Below, piece by piece: positions 1 through 8,032 of a stretch of 64,000 nt of DNA. How positions within the stretch are numbered: the stretch's first letter is position 1; each line of letters opens with the position of its first letter. Source of the stretch: Devosia nitrariae (GTDB lineage Bacteria; Pseudomonadota; Alphaproteobacteria; Rhizobiales; Devosiaceae); contig NZ_BSNS01000002.1 in assembly GCF_030160115.1 (NCBI RefSeq), forward strand, positions 361,322 through 425,321. Reading direction: 5' to 3'. The notes under the pieces are model-generated. The model did no database searches. It saw nothing but the letters and a program-made list of their open reading frames with translations, and was not told where the DNA came from. The translations under genes were made by a program, and so were the position numbers.

Positions 1-1
1 A

Positions 2-931
2 AATGTCGCCGACTGGACAAGCGATCCATTCGTGCCGCGTGTGGCGGATGGGTATATCTATGGGCGGGGTGCCGCCGACATGAAGAGCGGCGTCGCCGCT
101 TTCGTTGCCGCCGCCTCGCGGGTGGTTATGGAGGGAGTGGCAGAGACCGGCACGCTCGCGCTGGCGATCACCAATGACGAGGAGGCGGACGCGGTCAACG
201 GTACGGCGCGGCTGATGGAATGGGCCGACGGCCAGGGCCATACGTTCGACTTTGCCGTCGTCGGAGAGCCGAGCTCCGCGCAGACCCTCGGCGACAGCAT
301 CAAGATCGGGCGGCGCGGCTCGTTCTCAGGCATAGTCAGCGTCGAGGGCGTGCAGGGGCACGTCGCTTATCCGGAAAAGGCCAACAACCCGCTGCCGGTG
401 CTGGCGGCGATCGCCACCGCGCTCAAGGCCGACCCGCTCGATGGCGGCACCGAGCATTTCCCGGCGAGCAACCTCGAGGTGACGACGATCGACGTCGGCA
501 ACCCCGCCGGCAACGTCATCCCCGGCAGGGGGAGCCTCAGGTTCAACATCCGGTTCAACGATCTGTGGACGCCCGAGACGCTCAAGGAGTGGGTGAACGA
601 GCGCATCGCCGGCGTCGATCCTCGCGGCTGCGCGATCCGGTTCGAGGCGAGCGGCGTCCCTTCGCGCTCGTTCCTGTCGCCGCAAAGCGCCGATGTCGAC
701 CTGCTGACGGCGGTGATCGTCGAAAGGACCGGGCAGCGCCCGACTCTCTCGACTGGCGGCGGCACCTCGGACGCACGTTTCATCGCGCACTATTGCCCGG
801 TGGTCGAGTGCGGGCTGGTGGGGACCTCCATGCACAAGACCGACGAGCACGTGGCCATCGCCGACGTCACCGGGCTGACTGAAATCTACCGCTCCTTTAT
901 CGAGCGATTTCTAGTGTCGGACGCGCAATGA
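2..931 (+). CDS. dapE: Succinyl-diaminopimelate desuccinylase, 5' end outside window
   Basis: Hydrolyses N-succinyl-L,L-diaminopimelate in the lysine/meso-diaminopimelate pathway, in the cytoplasm. The frame is open from base 2, so the N-terminus, with the first metal histidine, lies outside the window; about 309 residues are visible. The M20 peptidase signatures are present: WTSDPF before GRGAADMKSG (bridging metal Asp), NDEEAD (catalytic Glu pair), VGEPSS (metal Glu) and the terminal GTSMHKTDEHV (metal His). The stop overlaps the next start as ATGA, implying translational coupling to the membrane protein that follows. In many Hyphomicrobiales dapE follows truA; here truA lies 10 kb away in the opposite orientation. 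Confidence 0.93.
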   Translation, partial: NVADWTSDPFVPRVADGYIYGRGAADMKSGVAAFVAAASRVVMEGVAETGTLALAITNDEEADAVNGTARLMEWADGQGHTFDFAVVGEPSSAQTLGDSIKIGRRGSFSGIVSVEGVQGHVAYPEKANNPLPVLAAIATALKADPLDGGTEHFPASNLEVTTIDVGNPAGNVIPGRGSLRFNIRFNDLWTPETLKEWVNERIAGVDPRGCAIRFEASGVPSRSFLSPQSADVDLLTAVIVERTGQRPTLSTGGGTSDARFIAHYCPVVECGLVGTSMHKTDEHVAIADVTGLTEIYRSFIERFLVSDAQ

Positions 932-1467
932 GGATCATTCGCGCCATTACCGGCGCCGTCGCCGGCTGGCGCGCCATCCTTACGAGCGAGGAGGACTGGG
1001 CGCGGCATTTCGTGCTGACGGGCGCGGGACTTGCGACGGCGCTCGTCCTCTTCTTCCTCGTTGCCTTCCTCATTCTCCTCTACGGGCCGGCAGGCTCCGC
1101 ACCCGACTTTGCCAGCGCTGCAATCGGCCTACTGGTTTTCGGCCTCTATGTCGGCGCCCTCGCCGTCAGTGCCTATGCGACGAAGGCGATGCTGGGATTG
1201 ACGCGGTCCGTCCTCGATCTTCTGGTCCCGGGCACCTATGCAATGATAGTGTTCCTCGTTGCCGGTACTTTCCTTGCGCCATTGGGGCCTGCCTTCGCTC
1301 TCGTTGCGCTGTTGGGAATAGCGCTGCTGCTCTTTCGCCTCGGACAGGTGGCGGGCGGCTGGAGCATCGGCATTTCCGCCGCGTTTGCCGTTTTGACTGC
1401 GGTTCTTCTTGTGGCAATCCCCATGACGCTTTACATGCTTGCAAGTTCCCCTGCCGCCTCGCTCTAA
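928..1467 (+). CDS. Five-helix integral membrane protein, Yip1-like
   Basis: A 179-residue inner-membrane protein of unknown function. The first 28 residues are cytoplasm-like and contain ITGAVAGWRAILTSEEDW. Five hydrophobic segments follow, at about residues 29-52, 58-82, 93-115, 118-135 and 146-170. The start ATG overlaps the dapE stop (ATGA), so it is probably translated from the dapE message. It resembles the next gene in length, N-terminal pattern (short amphipathic lead, charged/His segment, then helix) and topology, which suggests tandem duplication. The Yip1-domain assignment rests on general architecture only. No catalytic motif is visible. Confidence 0.75.
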   Translation: MRIIRAITGAVAGWRAILTSEEDWARHFVLTGAGLATALVLFFLVAFLILLYGPAGSAPDFASAAIGLLVFGLYVGALAVSAYATKAMLGLTRSVLDLLVPGTYAMIVFLVAGTFLAPLGPAFALVALLGIALLLFRLGQVAGGWSIGISAAFAVLTAVLLVAIPMTLYMLASSPAASL

Positions 1468-1479
1468 CGGAAAGTCCCT

Positions 1480-2046
1480 TTGTCTCAGCCGACCAGCATA
1501 ACGCAAGAACTGGCCGCCGCTGCCCGCGGCTTTGTCGCGCTGGTGACCGGCAACCGGCACGCGGCCGACCATTTCGACTTCAGCCAGCGCGGGCTTGTCG
1601 GCAGTTTCATCGCGCTGATCCTGGCCAGCGTCATCACTGCCTTCGGGCCGGGGCTTCTGGGCGTGCCTTCTGAGCCGGGAACGGCGACGCGCTCGATCTT
1701 CCTTGGCGCTTCGCTTTTCGTCTTGCAGATGGGCGTCGTCTATTTCGTGCTGCGGCAGATGGGACGGCTCGATGGATTCATCCCCTATCTCGTTGCCGAC
1801 AACTGGGTCAGCCTGTTCATCGCTCTTCTCACGGTCCTGGTGCTGCGGCTGATCGGGGCCGGCGACTTTACGCTTCTGGCCATCGGACTCGTCGCCATCA
1901 TCATCGAGATCAACATCGCGCGGGTGATCGTGACGCTGGCGCCCATGCAAATCGTCATCTTCATCGGCGCGCAGTTCGCTGCGCAATTCCTCGGCGTATT
2001 GATCCTGGCCTCGATGATTCCGGGCGCGACGGCGCCGGCGGTTTAG
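1480..2046 (+). CDS. Second Yip1-like integral membrane protein, paralogue of the preceding gene
   Basis: A 188-residue membrane protein that probably starts at TTG 1480, preceded by a weak GGAAAG ribosome site. It opens with a soluble lead (ITQELAAAARGFVALVTGN), a His/Asp-rich stretch, and then about five hydrophobic segments. The lead aligns with that of the upstream protein (ITGAVAGWRAILTSEEDWARHF against ITQELAAAARGFVALVTGN..HAADHF). The 12 bp gap from the upstream stop makes co-transcription with dapE likely. Function is unknown. The TTG start is inferred from alignment with the paralogue and the lack of an upstream ATG. Confidence 0.72.
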   Translation: MSQPTSITQELAAAARGFVALVTGNRHAADHFDFSQRGLVGSFIALILASVITAFGPGLLGVPSEPGTATRSIFLGASLFVLQMGVVYFVLRQMGRLDGFIPYLVADNWVSLFIALLTVLVLRLIGAGDFTLLAIGLVAIIIEINIARVIVTLAPMQIVIFIGAQFAAQFLGVLILASMIPGATAPAV

Positions 2047-2401
2047 TGCCTTCCGCGACGAATTGCCGGGGCTCTTTCCGGGCGAAGAACGAGCACACCG
2101 CCTCTCCCGGAACACTTTCCACCTCTCCGAGTTCCTTGATCGACAGGAGTCCGGCCTCCGCCATTCCGACGAGGGCGCAAAGGCGATCATGCAGATCCAT
2201 TGCCACCATCATGCAGTCCTCGACCGACAGGCCGAGGCGCGCGTGCTGTCATTGGCCGGGGTCGAGGCCGTAATACTGGCATCCGGCTGCTGTGGCCGGC
2301 TCTGCGAGCGCCTCCTGTCACTCCGCAATGGCGTCGGGCTTCTGGCCGAGGAGTATGACATAGAGCGGGGTGTTCAGATGGGGGATTTCCCGCAAGCACT
2401 G
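2042..2401 (-). pseudogene. Decayed coding relic with in-frame TGA stops
   Basis: On the minus strand one frame, beginning near 2401, reads like a real protein (LREIPHLNTPLYVILLGQKP, later LGLSVEDCMMVAMDLHDRLC and AGLLSIKELGEVESV). It is interrupted by TGA codons at 2320-2318 and 2251-2249, with another just upstream at 2404-2402. Each TGA is followed by CAG, as if an ancestral Trp-Gln pair had changed. Third positions are mostly G or C, as in genuine genes here. The family is not recognised. The longest intact piece (start 2212) runs into the end of the membrane-protein gene. It could instead be chance antisense coding potential. Confidence 0.3.
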
Positions 2402-2577
2402 TCACAACCCTCGTCAACACCGCCCTCAACCTGCGCGACTGGCGCCCCGGCCCGCGATCGCAGTGAAGGAAGCGAGCGGCAATACAGGGCGAACGAAACG
2501 ACGTGGGGCGCTCGCATGGTGGGCGAAGGAGAGACCGCGCTCGTGACTCGGCGGGTTCGGACGGCTAGAAGGCCTGG

Positions 2578-3033
2578 ATGAGCACACCGCAGATTTTCGT
2601 CGATGCCGATGCCTGCCCGGTCAAGTCGGAAGTCATCCGCGTTGCCGAACGCCATGGCCTCAAAGTCACGTTCGTCGCCAATTTCGGCCTGCGCCCCTCG
2701 CGCGATCCAATGATCATCAACATCATGGTGCCCCAGGGTCCCGACGCCGCAGACAACTGGATCGCCGAACACGCGAGCGCCCGCGACATCGTCATCACGG
2801 CCGACATCCCCCTCGCCAGCCGCGCCCTCGAAAAGGGCGCCATCGTCCTCGGGCCCACCGGCCGCCCCTTCACCCGCGCCTCGATCGGCATGGCGCTCGC
2901 CATGCGCGACCTCAACCAGCACCTGCGTGAAACCGGCGAGAGCAGGGGCCTCAATGCCGGGTTCACGGCGAAAGACCGCAGCGCGTTTTTGCAGGCGCTG
3001 GACGAGGCGGCGGGGAGAGCGGTTAGGGGTTGA
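2578..3033 (+). CDS. YaiI/YqxD family (UPF0178/DUF188) protein
   Basis: A 151-residue cytoplasmic protein of a widespread family with a PIN/NYN nuclease-like fold and no firmly established role. The family signatures are visible: the N-terminal FVDADACPVK, VTFVANFG, the central DIVITADIPLA, then KGAIVLGPTGRPFT. The conserved aspartates would form the putative metal site. Length is normal for the family. The ATG at 2578 follows a GGCCTGG purine-poor leader, so the gene may have its own weak promoter. It stands alone between the decayed relic and a gene-poor gap. Confidence 0.9.
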   Translation: MSTPQIFVDADACPVKSEVIRVAERHGLKVTFVANFGLRPSRDPMIINIMVPQGPDAADNWIAEHASARDIVITADIPLASRALEKGAIVLGPTGRPFTRASIGMALAMRDLNQHLRETGESRGLNAGFTAKDRSAFLQALDEAAGRAVRG

Positions 3034-3324
3034 TGAGCCCAATGGGGACTTGGCGACGGTCAACACGACGGGGACGCCGGCCGGCTCGGGTGAGGTCGAC
3101 TCTCCAAGTCATTGAAGGCACCCCTCCGAGATCGAGGTTCGATTGGATGCGTGCTGGATCGTCCTTCTCATCGGTGCGATCCACCTTATGCCCCTGCCTA
3201 AAAACCGGCACCACCCCTGAGGGTGAAATGACCACCTTCCGTGACGGGGTGAATTGCCGATTGGACCATATCTTGTATGGCCCACGGCACTCGACGAGCC
3301 AAAGCGACCTATAGTCTTTCGAAA
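3034..3324. other. Gap without a recognisable gene
   Basis: About 290 bp between the UPF0178 gene and the end of the broken GMC oxidoreductase. Open frames exist on both strands, but none shows a start signal, family motif or coding-like composition. No convincing terminator or repeat was found. Confidence 0.5.
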
Positions 3325-4993
3325 CTAACCTTCCGCATCACCTCCGCGAAGTTCTGCGGCCAAGTGCCGGCATGCCCGAACTGTCATTGCCATAATAGTG
3401 AGCGTAGTTCCCGAAACTCCGCTGCCGGCGAACGCGCTGGCATCGGTGACAAGAAGGTTTGGCAGATCCCAACTTTGGTTCCACTTGTTGAGAACCGACG
3501 TTTGCGCGTCACCCCCCATGCGCGCGCCGCCAGCTTCGTGAATGGCCGCACCCATCACCATAGTGCGGGAGAACATCCAGCGGAAGATAAGGCGGCTGAT
3601 CGGATCGGCGTCGGGGTATGCACCTCGTCCCTTTTCCTCAAGTCCCAGCGGCGATCCGACATATTCGATCTGACCGCCGGCATTTTCGATGGTTTCGACG
3701 ATAGCCTCGATCTGGTTCTTGAGCGTCTGACGGTCGTGCCCACCGATCTTGCAGCGGATGTGGGGGACCGGAATACCCCATGCGTCGCGGCGCCTGGGAT
3801 CGAGGCTGATGCGGTTTTCCGGGTCGGCGTCCATGGCGCCATAGCCGAAGAAGCTGAAGCGCGCATTGGCATCGTCCGGCGTGCTGTAACGCCCGATACT
3901 GCCCTGGAAGGCGAAGTCGCTCGCCGCTGTGTTGCCATCGGTCGCGATAAATCTCGGCACATAGATACCGCCGGAAGGACCATAGAACGGGTCGGCCGGC
4001 GCGTTGTCGGCCGTGGTCCAGCCCTTGGCTTTGCTGTAGGTGCCGGTGACAACGCAAGGCAGCTGATCGACAAAGTAGCGCCCCAGCGTGCCCGAGCTGT
4101 TGCCGAGTCCCTGGGGATGGCGCGGCGAGGCCGAATTGAGCATCAGCCGGACGCTTTCGACCGGCGACGCGCAAAGGATGACCGAGCGCGCATGCACAAG
4201 GGTTTTTTCGCGGGTGACGCGGTCAATGACTTCGACCCCCGTCGCGCGGTGCCCCCCGTTGTCGGTCAGGATCTTGCTGACGACGGTGTTGTAGCGGATA
4301 TCGAGATTGCCGCTGGCAATGGCGTCCCGCAGCGGGGGCAGGATGCGTGTGGGTTCGGGACCGATATAGCGCCAGGTCACCACTCTGCGTTCGGGCCACT
4401 TGCTTTCAACGTCGTCCTTGAAGGTGCGTTCGGCGGCAGTCATTTCGGCGCGATGGCCATAGATGCTGTCGGGTAGCGTGGGGATATTGTCCACCTCGCC
4501 ATAAAGGGCCAGTGCACACTCTACTTCCCCGTAATAGGGCACGAGATCGTCGTAGCTGATCGGCCAGTCAACACCACGACCGGTGCGACTATGAATCTTA
4601 AAGTCGTCATCGGTCCAACGCAGCAGCATGCGGCCAAAGACATGGGTGCGTCCGCCGGCCTGGCGGCTGCGGATCCAGACGAAAGGGGCGTCAGGCGGCG
4701 TCGTATAGGGGAGCTGGCGATCGTTGACGAAGAGATGGCGCTGACGGGCGTCAAAGAAGGCAGCACGGGCCTGGACGCCCTGTCCGCCGATGAAGGCCTT
4801 GGCCCGTTGCCAGAGGTTCGCTCTGGCGACGTACGGAGGACGGATTGAAATCGTCGACGCCGATTTCCGGGCCGGCCTCGAGCTGGACCACCTTGAGCCC
4901 CTGCGCGGTCAGTTCCTTGGCCGCGAACATGCCAGATGCGCCTGATCCGACGATCAGGGCGTCATATAGTGTTTCCGGCATAGTGGGCTCCAA
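3325..4993 (-). pseudogene. GMC-family oxidoreductase, frameshifted
   Basis: An FAD-dependent glucose-methanol-choline oxidoreductase, expected to oxidise a sugar or alcohol, about 555 residues if repaired. The start at 4993 gives the Rossmann motif DALIVGSGASGMFAAKEL and VVQLEAG. Around 4817-4835 the frame is lost, and the protein continues one base out as ANLWQRAKAFIGGQ, then SRQAGGRTHVFGRMLLRW. The C-terminal GMC region is intact (GGARMGG, then NLLVTDASAFAGSGVSGTT). One extra base, or a loss of two, explains the break; a base-calling error is possible. It lies 13 bp downstream of a degraded amidohydrolase, both read away from lacI. Confidence 0.8.
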
Positions 4994-5006
4994 TGGTTCG
5001 ATGAAA

Positions 5007-5433
5007 TCAGGATAGGGTCGGGCGCAATGCAGAATGGCGCTCTACGGGCGCAATATCGGCGGGCGTCGCTGGTACGACCTGGTGCCCTTCCACCCAGACC
5101 GCCGCAATATTGGCGCGGGTAGCGCCGTGGACGATCCTTTCAAAGATCGCCCTGGGATCGCTGACGCCCCCGCCTGCGCGGCCACGTCAATGGCGACAAG
5201 GTCGAAACGGCAACCGGGCTGCAACCGGCCGATCGGGAGATCCAGCACGTCGGCCCCGCCCGCGGTGGCGAGATGGAAGGCAGTGACAAGATCGACCGCG
5301 GAACCGGGCCGGCCGCTGTGTCCACGACGATGAGGGTATCGAACAGAACGTCCAGCCGGTCCCGGGACAGGGCGTGAAAGAAGTTGCCGAGGATAGCGCC
5401 TCCGCGAAGGGACTTGCGGGCCTGCGGCCTCAT
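5007..5433 (-). pseudogene. Amidohydrolase remnant, truncated and multiply frameshifted
   Basis: Three minus-strand pieces in three different frames make up what is left of a metal-dependent amidohydrolase or deaminase. The first (from ATG 5433, overlapping the lacI stop) reads GGAILGNFFHALSRDRLDVL. The second (about 5303-5165) reads LVTAFHLATAGGADVLDL then IGRLQPGCRFDLVAIDVA, the typical C-terminal amidohydrolase strand pattern. The third (about 5160-5007) reads IFERIVHGATRANIAAVWVEG and ends at a TGA. The metal-binding barrel core is missing. Its start overlap with lacI suggests it was once translationally coupled. Confidence 0.7.
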
Positions 5434-6482
5434 GGTGCGATGTCCCGCACGCTCTGACGCAGCGTAAGCTGACAGGGCACTTCGATGCGTTCGTTCTGAG
5501 CGACGGCTTCACCCTCCACCATGCGGATGAGCAGGTCGGCCGCATACTGGCCGAGTTCAGTGGTGGATTGCTGGATCGTGGACAGACTGGGAACCATGAA
5601 GGCTCCGACTGGGGCGCCGTCGAATCCGATGACGGAGACATCGTCCGGCACGGAGAGCCCGGCATCCGACACCGCCTTGATGAAGCCGATGGCCGTGTCG
5701 TCGTTGGCGCAAACTACGGCACTGGGCCGTTGGTCCACCTGAAGGTGGAGATAATCCTCTGCTGCGCGGACGCCGCCGCCGAAATTGAAGTCGCCGCGCA
5801 GCACCTGCAAAGCGTCGGCCGGCAGGCCGGCAGTGGTCAGCGCATCGGACACGCCACTCACCCGCTGGATCTCGTGATAGTTATCCGCTCGCCCGCCAAC
5901 ATAGGCGAAGCGCCGGTGGCCCATGCCGACAAGGGTGTCGACCGCTTCGGAGATGGCCGCCCGGTCATTGCTGACCACGCTCGGAATACCTTGTGCACTT
6001 TGGTCGAAATGCAGCGACACCATGGGCAGACCGGCATCTGCCACCGTGAGTTCCGCCGCCTTAGGTGGCAGGGTCGCCATCAGGATCAAGCCGCAGATGG
6101 TGCCGCCAAGTGCGGTGGTGACAATGTGTTCGTCGGTCCAGGCTTCGCGCGACACGTTGGCGATCAACAGGTGGTAGCCGCGATCCGTCAGCGTGCTGGC
6201 GACCGAGGCGAGGCCCTCGATAACGGTTTGCGATGCGCCGACATAGAGCGCTTCGGGCAGAACGATCATCACCGTGCGTGTATGCCCGACCCTCAGGCTC
6301 CGAGCGGTCTGGTTGACGGTGTAGCCAAGCCTGCGGGCCGCCGCTTCAACCTTGAGGCGCGTGGGTTCGGCAATCCTTCCAGGCTTGGACAGTGCGCGGC
6401 TTACGGTGGAGGTCGCAACTCCCGCCTCCCGCGCGACGTCGGCGATGGATGGTCCATGGGCTCGCTCGTTGTTTTTAGCCAT
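5430..6482 (-). CDS. LacI-family transcriptional repressor
   Basis: A sugar-responsive DNA-binding regulator of about 350 residues. The N-terminus carries the LacI helix-turn-helix (SIADVAREAGVATSTVSRAL, then GYTVNQTARSL hinge). The rest is a periplasmic-binding-protein-like ligand domain (VSVIGFDGAPVGAFMVPSLS, then TIQQSTTELGQYA). ATG 6482 follows GGGGAA at good spacing and is preferred over GTG 6494. It is divergent from the sugar ABC operon, with a perfect palindrome between them at 6579-6596, its likely operator. It probably represses that operon and perhaps its own two downstream, now broken, catabolic genes. Confidence 0.92.
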   Translation of the reverse strand: MAKNNERAHGPSIADVAREAGVATSTVSRALSKPGRIAEPTRLKVEAAARRLGYTVNQTARSLRVGHTRTVMIVLPEALYVGASQTVIEGLASVASTLTDRGYHLLIANVSREAWTDEHIVTTALGGTICGLILMATLPPKAAELTVADAGLPMVSLHFDQSAQGIPSVVSNDRAAISEAVDTLVGMGHRRFAYVGGRADNYHEIQRVSGVSDALTTAGLPADALQVLRGDFNFGGGVRAAEDYLHLQVDQRPSAVVCANDDTAIGFIKAVSDAGLSVPDDVSVIGFDGAPVGAFMVPSLSTIQQSTTELGQYAADLLIRMVEGEAVAQNERIEVPCQLTLRQSVRDIAP

Positions 6483-6578
6483 GCTTTTCCCCACCTCGTC
6501 CGCCCATCGCGATGTAGCTCACTTAAGAGGCGTCAACCACACTTGCGTACCAAATCGGCATATGCCATGAATAGCGCG

Positions 6579-6596
6579 TTGGCAATCGATTGCCAA
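6579..6596. promoter_or_regulatory. LacI-family operator palindrome
   Basis: TTGGCAATCGATTGCCAA is an exact 18 bp palindrome with the central CG typical of LacI/GalR-family operators. It lies about 95 bp before the transporter start and about 100 bp upstream of the lacI start, in the divergent intergenic region. Control by the adjacent repressor is inferred. Confidence 0.75.
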
Positions 6597-6688
6597 GTCT
6601 AAACGGTCTAGCCGGTGTGGAGGGAAGCTGCGTTCGGACAGGCCAGGAATGTCGTCATTCACGGGTCATTTCCGGAGGACTAAAGTCC

Positions 6689-7939
6689 ATGAAACACCTA
6701 GCCATCGCAGCGGCACTCATGGCCGCTACTGTCTTCACGACGCATGCCGCCACCGCGCAGGACGCAATCGATGATGCACCGGCCACTGGATCGCTTCAGG
6801 TCTGGATCGGTGGAGCGGAGGCCGAAAAGCTACCCGACTTTCTCGCAACGTTTGAAGCGGCAAATCCGGACCTTGATATCCAGGTCACGCAGATTCCATC
6901 GGACCAGTTCGACACAAAGCTGCTGACCGCCATAGCCGCTGGGACGGTGCCTGATGTTGTGCGTCTTTATTCCCAGAGCCAGGCCAGCTTGATGGCGACC
7001 GGGGCCTTCGCAGCCGTGCCCGAAGGGCTCGTCGATCCAGATGCCTTCTTTGCCAATGTCTACAACACCAATGTGAAGGACGGCGTGGCCTATGGCGTTC
7101 CGATGGATGCCTATGCCACGATGTTCCAGTATCGCAAGGATCTGGCGGAAAAAGCCGGTCTCGGCGCACCAAAGACCTGGGAAGAGCTGAAGACGTTCGC
7201 TGCTGCCATGAAGGAGCAAGGCGGCGCCTGGCCGCTGTCGCTCGACGTCGGCTATGATATCTACAACGCTCAGGGCCTGAACGAATATGTCCATCAGAAC
7301 GGCGGCAGCTTCGTCAATGCTGACGGGACCGCATGGACCATCAACTCGCCCGAGAACGTCGAAGCGCTCGAATTCTGGGGCTCGCTGATCAGTGAAGGTT
7401 ACGCTTCGCCGGACGGTCCAAAGTTCCTCCACACCGTCCCATGGTTCACCTCGGGTGAAATTGCCGGCAAGGACATTGGCCCCTGGTTCGAGCAGTTCCT
7501 CAAGGATCCCAACGGTGCCGATTGGGTCGCCCAGCACCTTGCTACGGCTGAAGTCCCGGCTGGTCCGGCGGGAAGCATTTCGGCGCTCGGCTCGGGCAGT
7601 CTGGCAGTGCTTGCGGACGTCAGGAACCCCGATGCTGCCTGGAAGCTGGTGCGCTACATGGCTCAGCCCGAAACCCAGCTTGCCTGGTACAAGGTATTCG
7701 GTAGCCTGCCGGCGGCGAAGGCCGCATGGGATGATCCCGCAATCGCTGCGAATCCGCTGCTCGACGCCGAGCGTGCTGCCCTGCAGACCGCCGTCGATAT
7801 TCCCCAGGTGCCCACCTGGAACCAGGTCGGCACCTACATGGGCCAGCAGATGGAACTCGTTGCCCGCGGTCAGGCGAGTGCGCAGGATGTGCTCGATGAC
7901 GTCCAGAGCTTTGCCGAAGGCGTCGGCCTCGGCAGCTGA
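6689..7939 (+). CDS. Sugar ABC transporter substrate-binding protein (CUT1 type)
   Basis: A periplasmic binding protein of 416 residues that captures a sugar or oligosaccharide for the two permeases downstream. The start ATG 6689 follows GGAGGA at nine bases and gives a clear signal peptide (MKHLAIAAALMAATVFTTHA, cleavage probably after ATA). The mature part has the SBP type-1 pattern: LQVWIGGAEAEKLPDFLATF, PDVVRLYSQSQ, YGVPMDAYATMFQYRKDLAEKAG and the C-terminal WKLVRYMAQPETQ. It is the first gene of the operon, with a GC stem-loop after it that could raise its level over the permeases. The substrate cannot be read from sequence. Confidence 0.92.
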   Translation: MKHLAIAAALMAATVFTTHAATAQDAIDDAPATGSLQVWIGGAEAEKLPDFLATFEAANPDLDIQVTQIPSDQFDTKLLTAIAAGTVPDVVRLYSQSQASLMATGAFAAVPEGLVDPDAFFANVYNTNVKDGVAYGVPMDAYATMFQYRKDLAEKAGLGAPKTWEELKTFAAAMKEQGGAWPLSLDVGYDIYNAQGLNEYVHQNGGSFVNADGTAWTINSPENVEALEFWGSLISEGYASPDGPKFLHTVPWFTSGEIAGKDIGPWFEQFLKDPNGADWVAQHLATAEVPAGPAGSISALGSGSLAVLADVRNPDAAWKLVRYMAQPETQLAWYKVFGSLPAAKAAWDDPAIAANPLLDAERAALQTAVDIPQVPTWNQVGTYMGQQMELVARGQASAQDVLDDVQSFAEGVGLGS

Positions 7940-7951
7940 CATCCCGAGCGG

Positions 7952-7973
7952 CCTCGGGGCATCGTCCCCGAGG
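7952..7973 (+). other. Intercistronic stem-loop after the binding-protein gene
   Basis: CCTCGGGG (7952-7959) pairs with CCCCGAGG (7966-7973) across a six-base loop, just after the binding-protein stop. There is no T-run, so it looks like an mRNA-stabilising or partial stop structure rather than a full terminator. Such stems are common after ABC binding-protein genes. Confidence 0.55.
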
Positions 7974-8032
7974 GCCGGCCTTGGCCGCCACTCAAGCCTG
8001 GAGCACCGCAGTGCTCCCGCATCGCGTCCTGG

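Noticed and set aside
2063..2581. 172-codon plus-strand frame before the UPF0178 gene
   Set aside because: It has no ribosome site, repeated low-complexity segments and no motif; the antisense relic reads more like protein.
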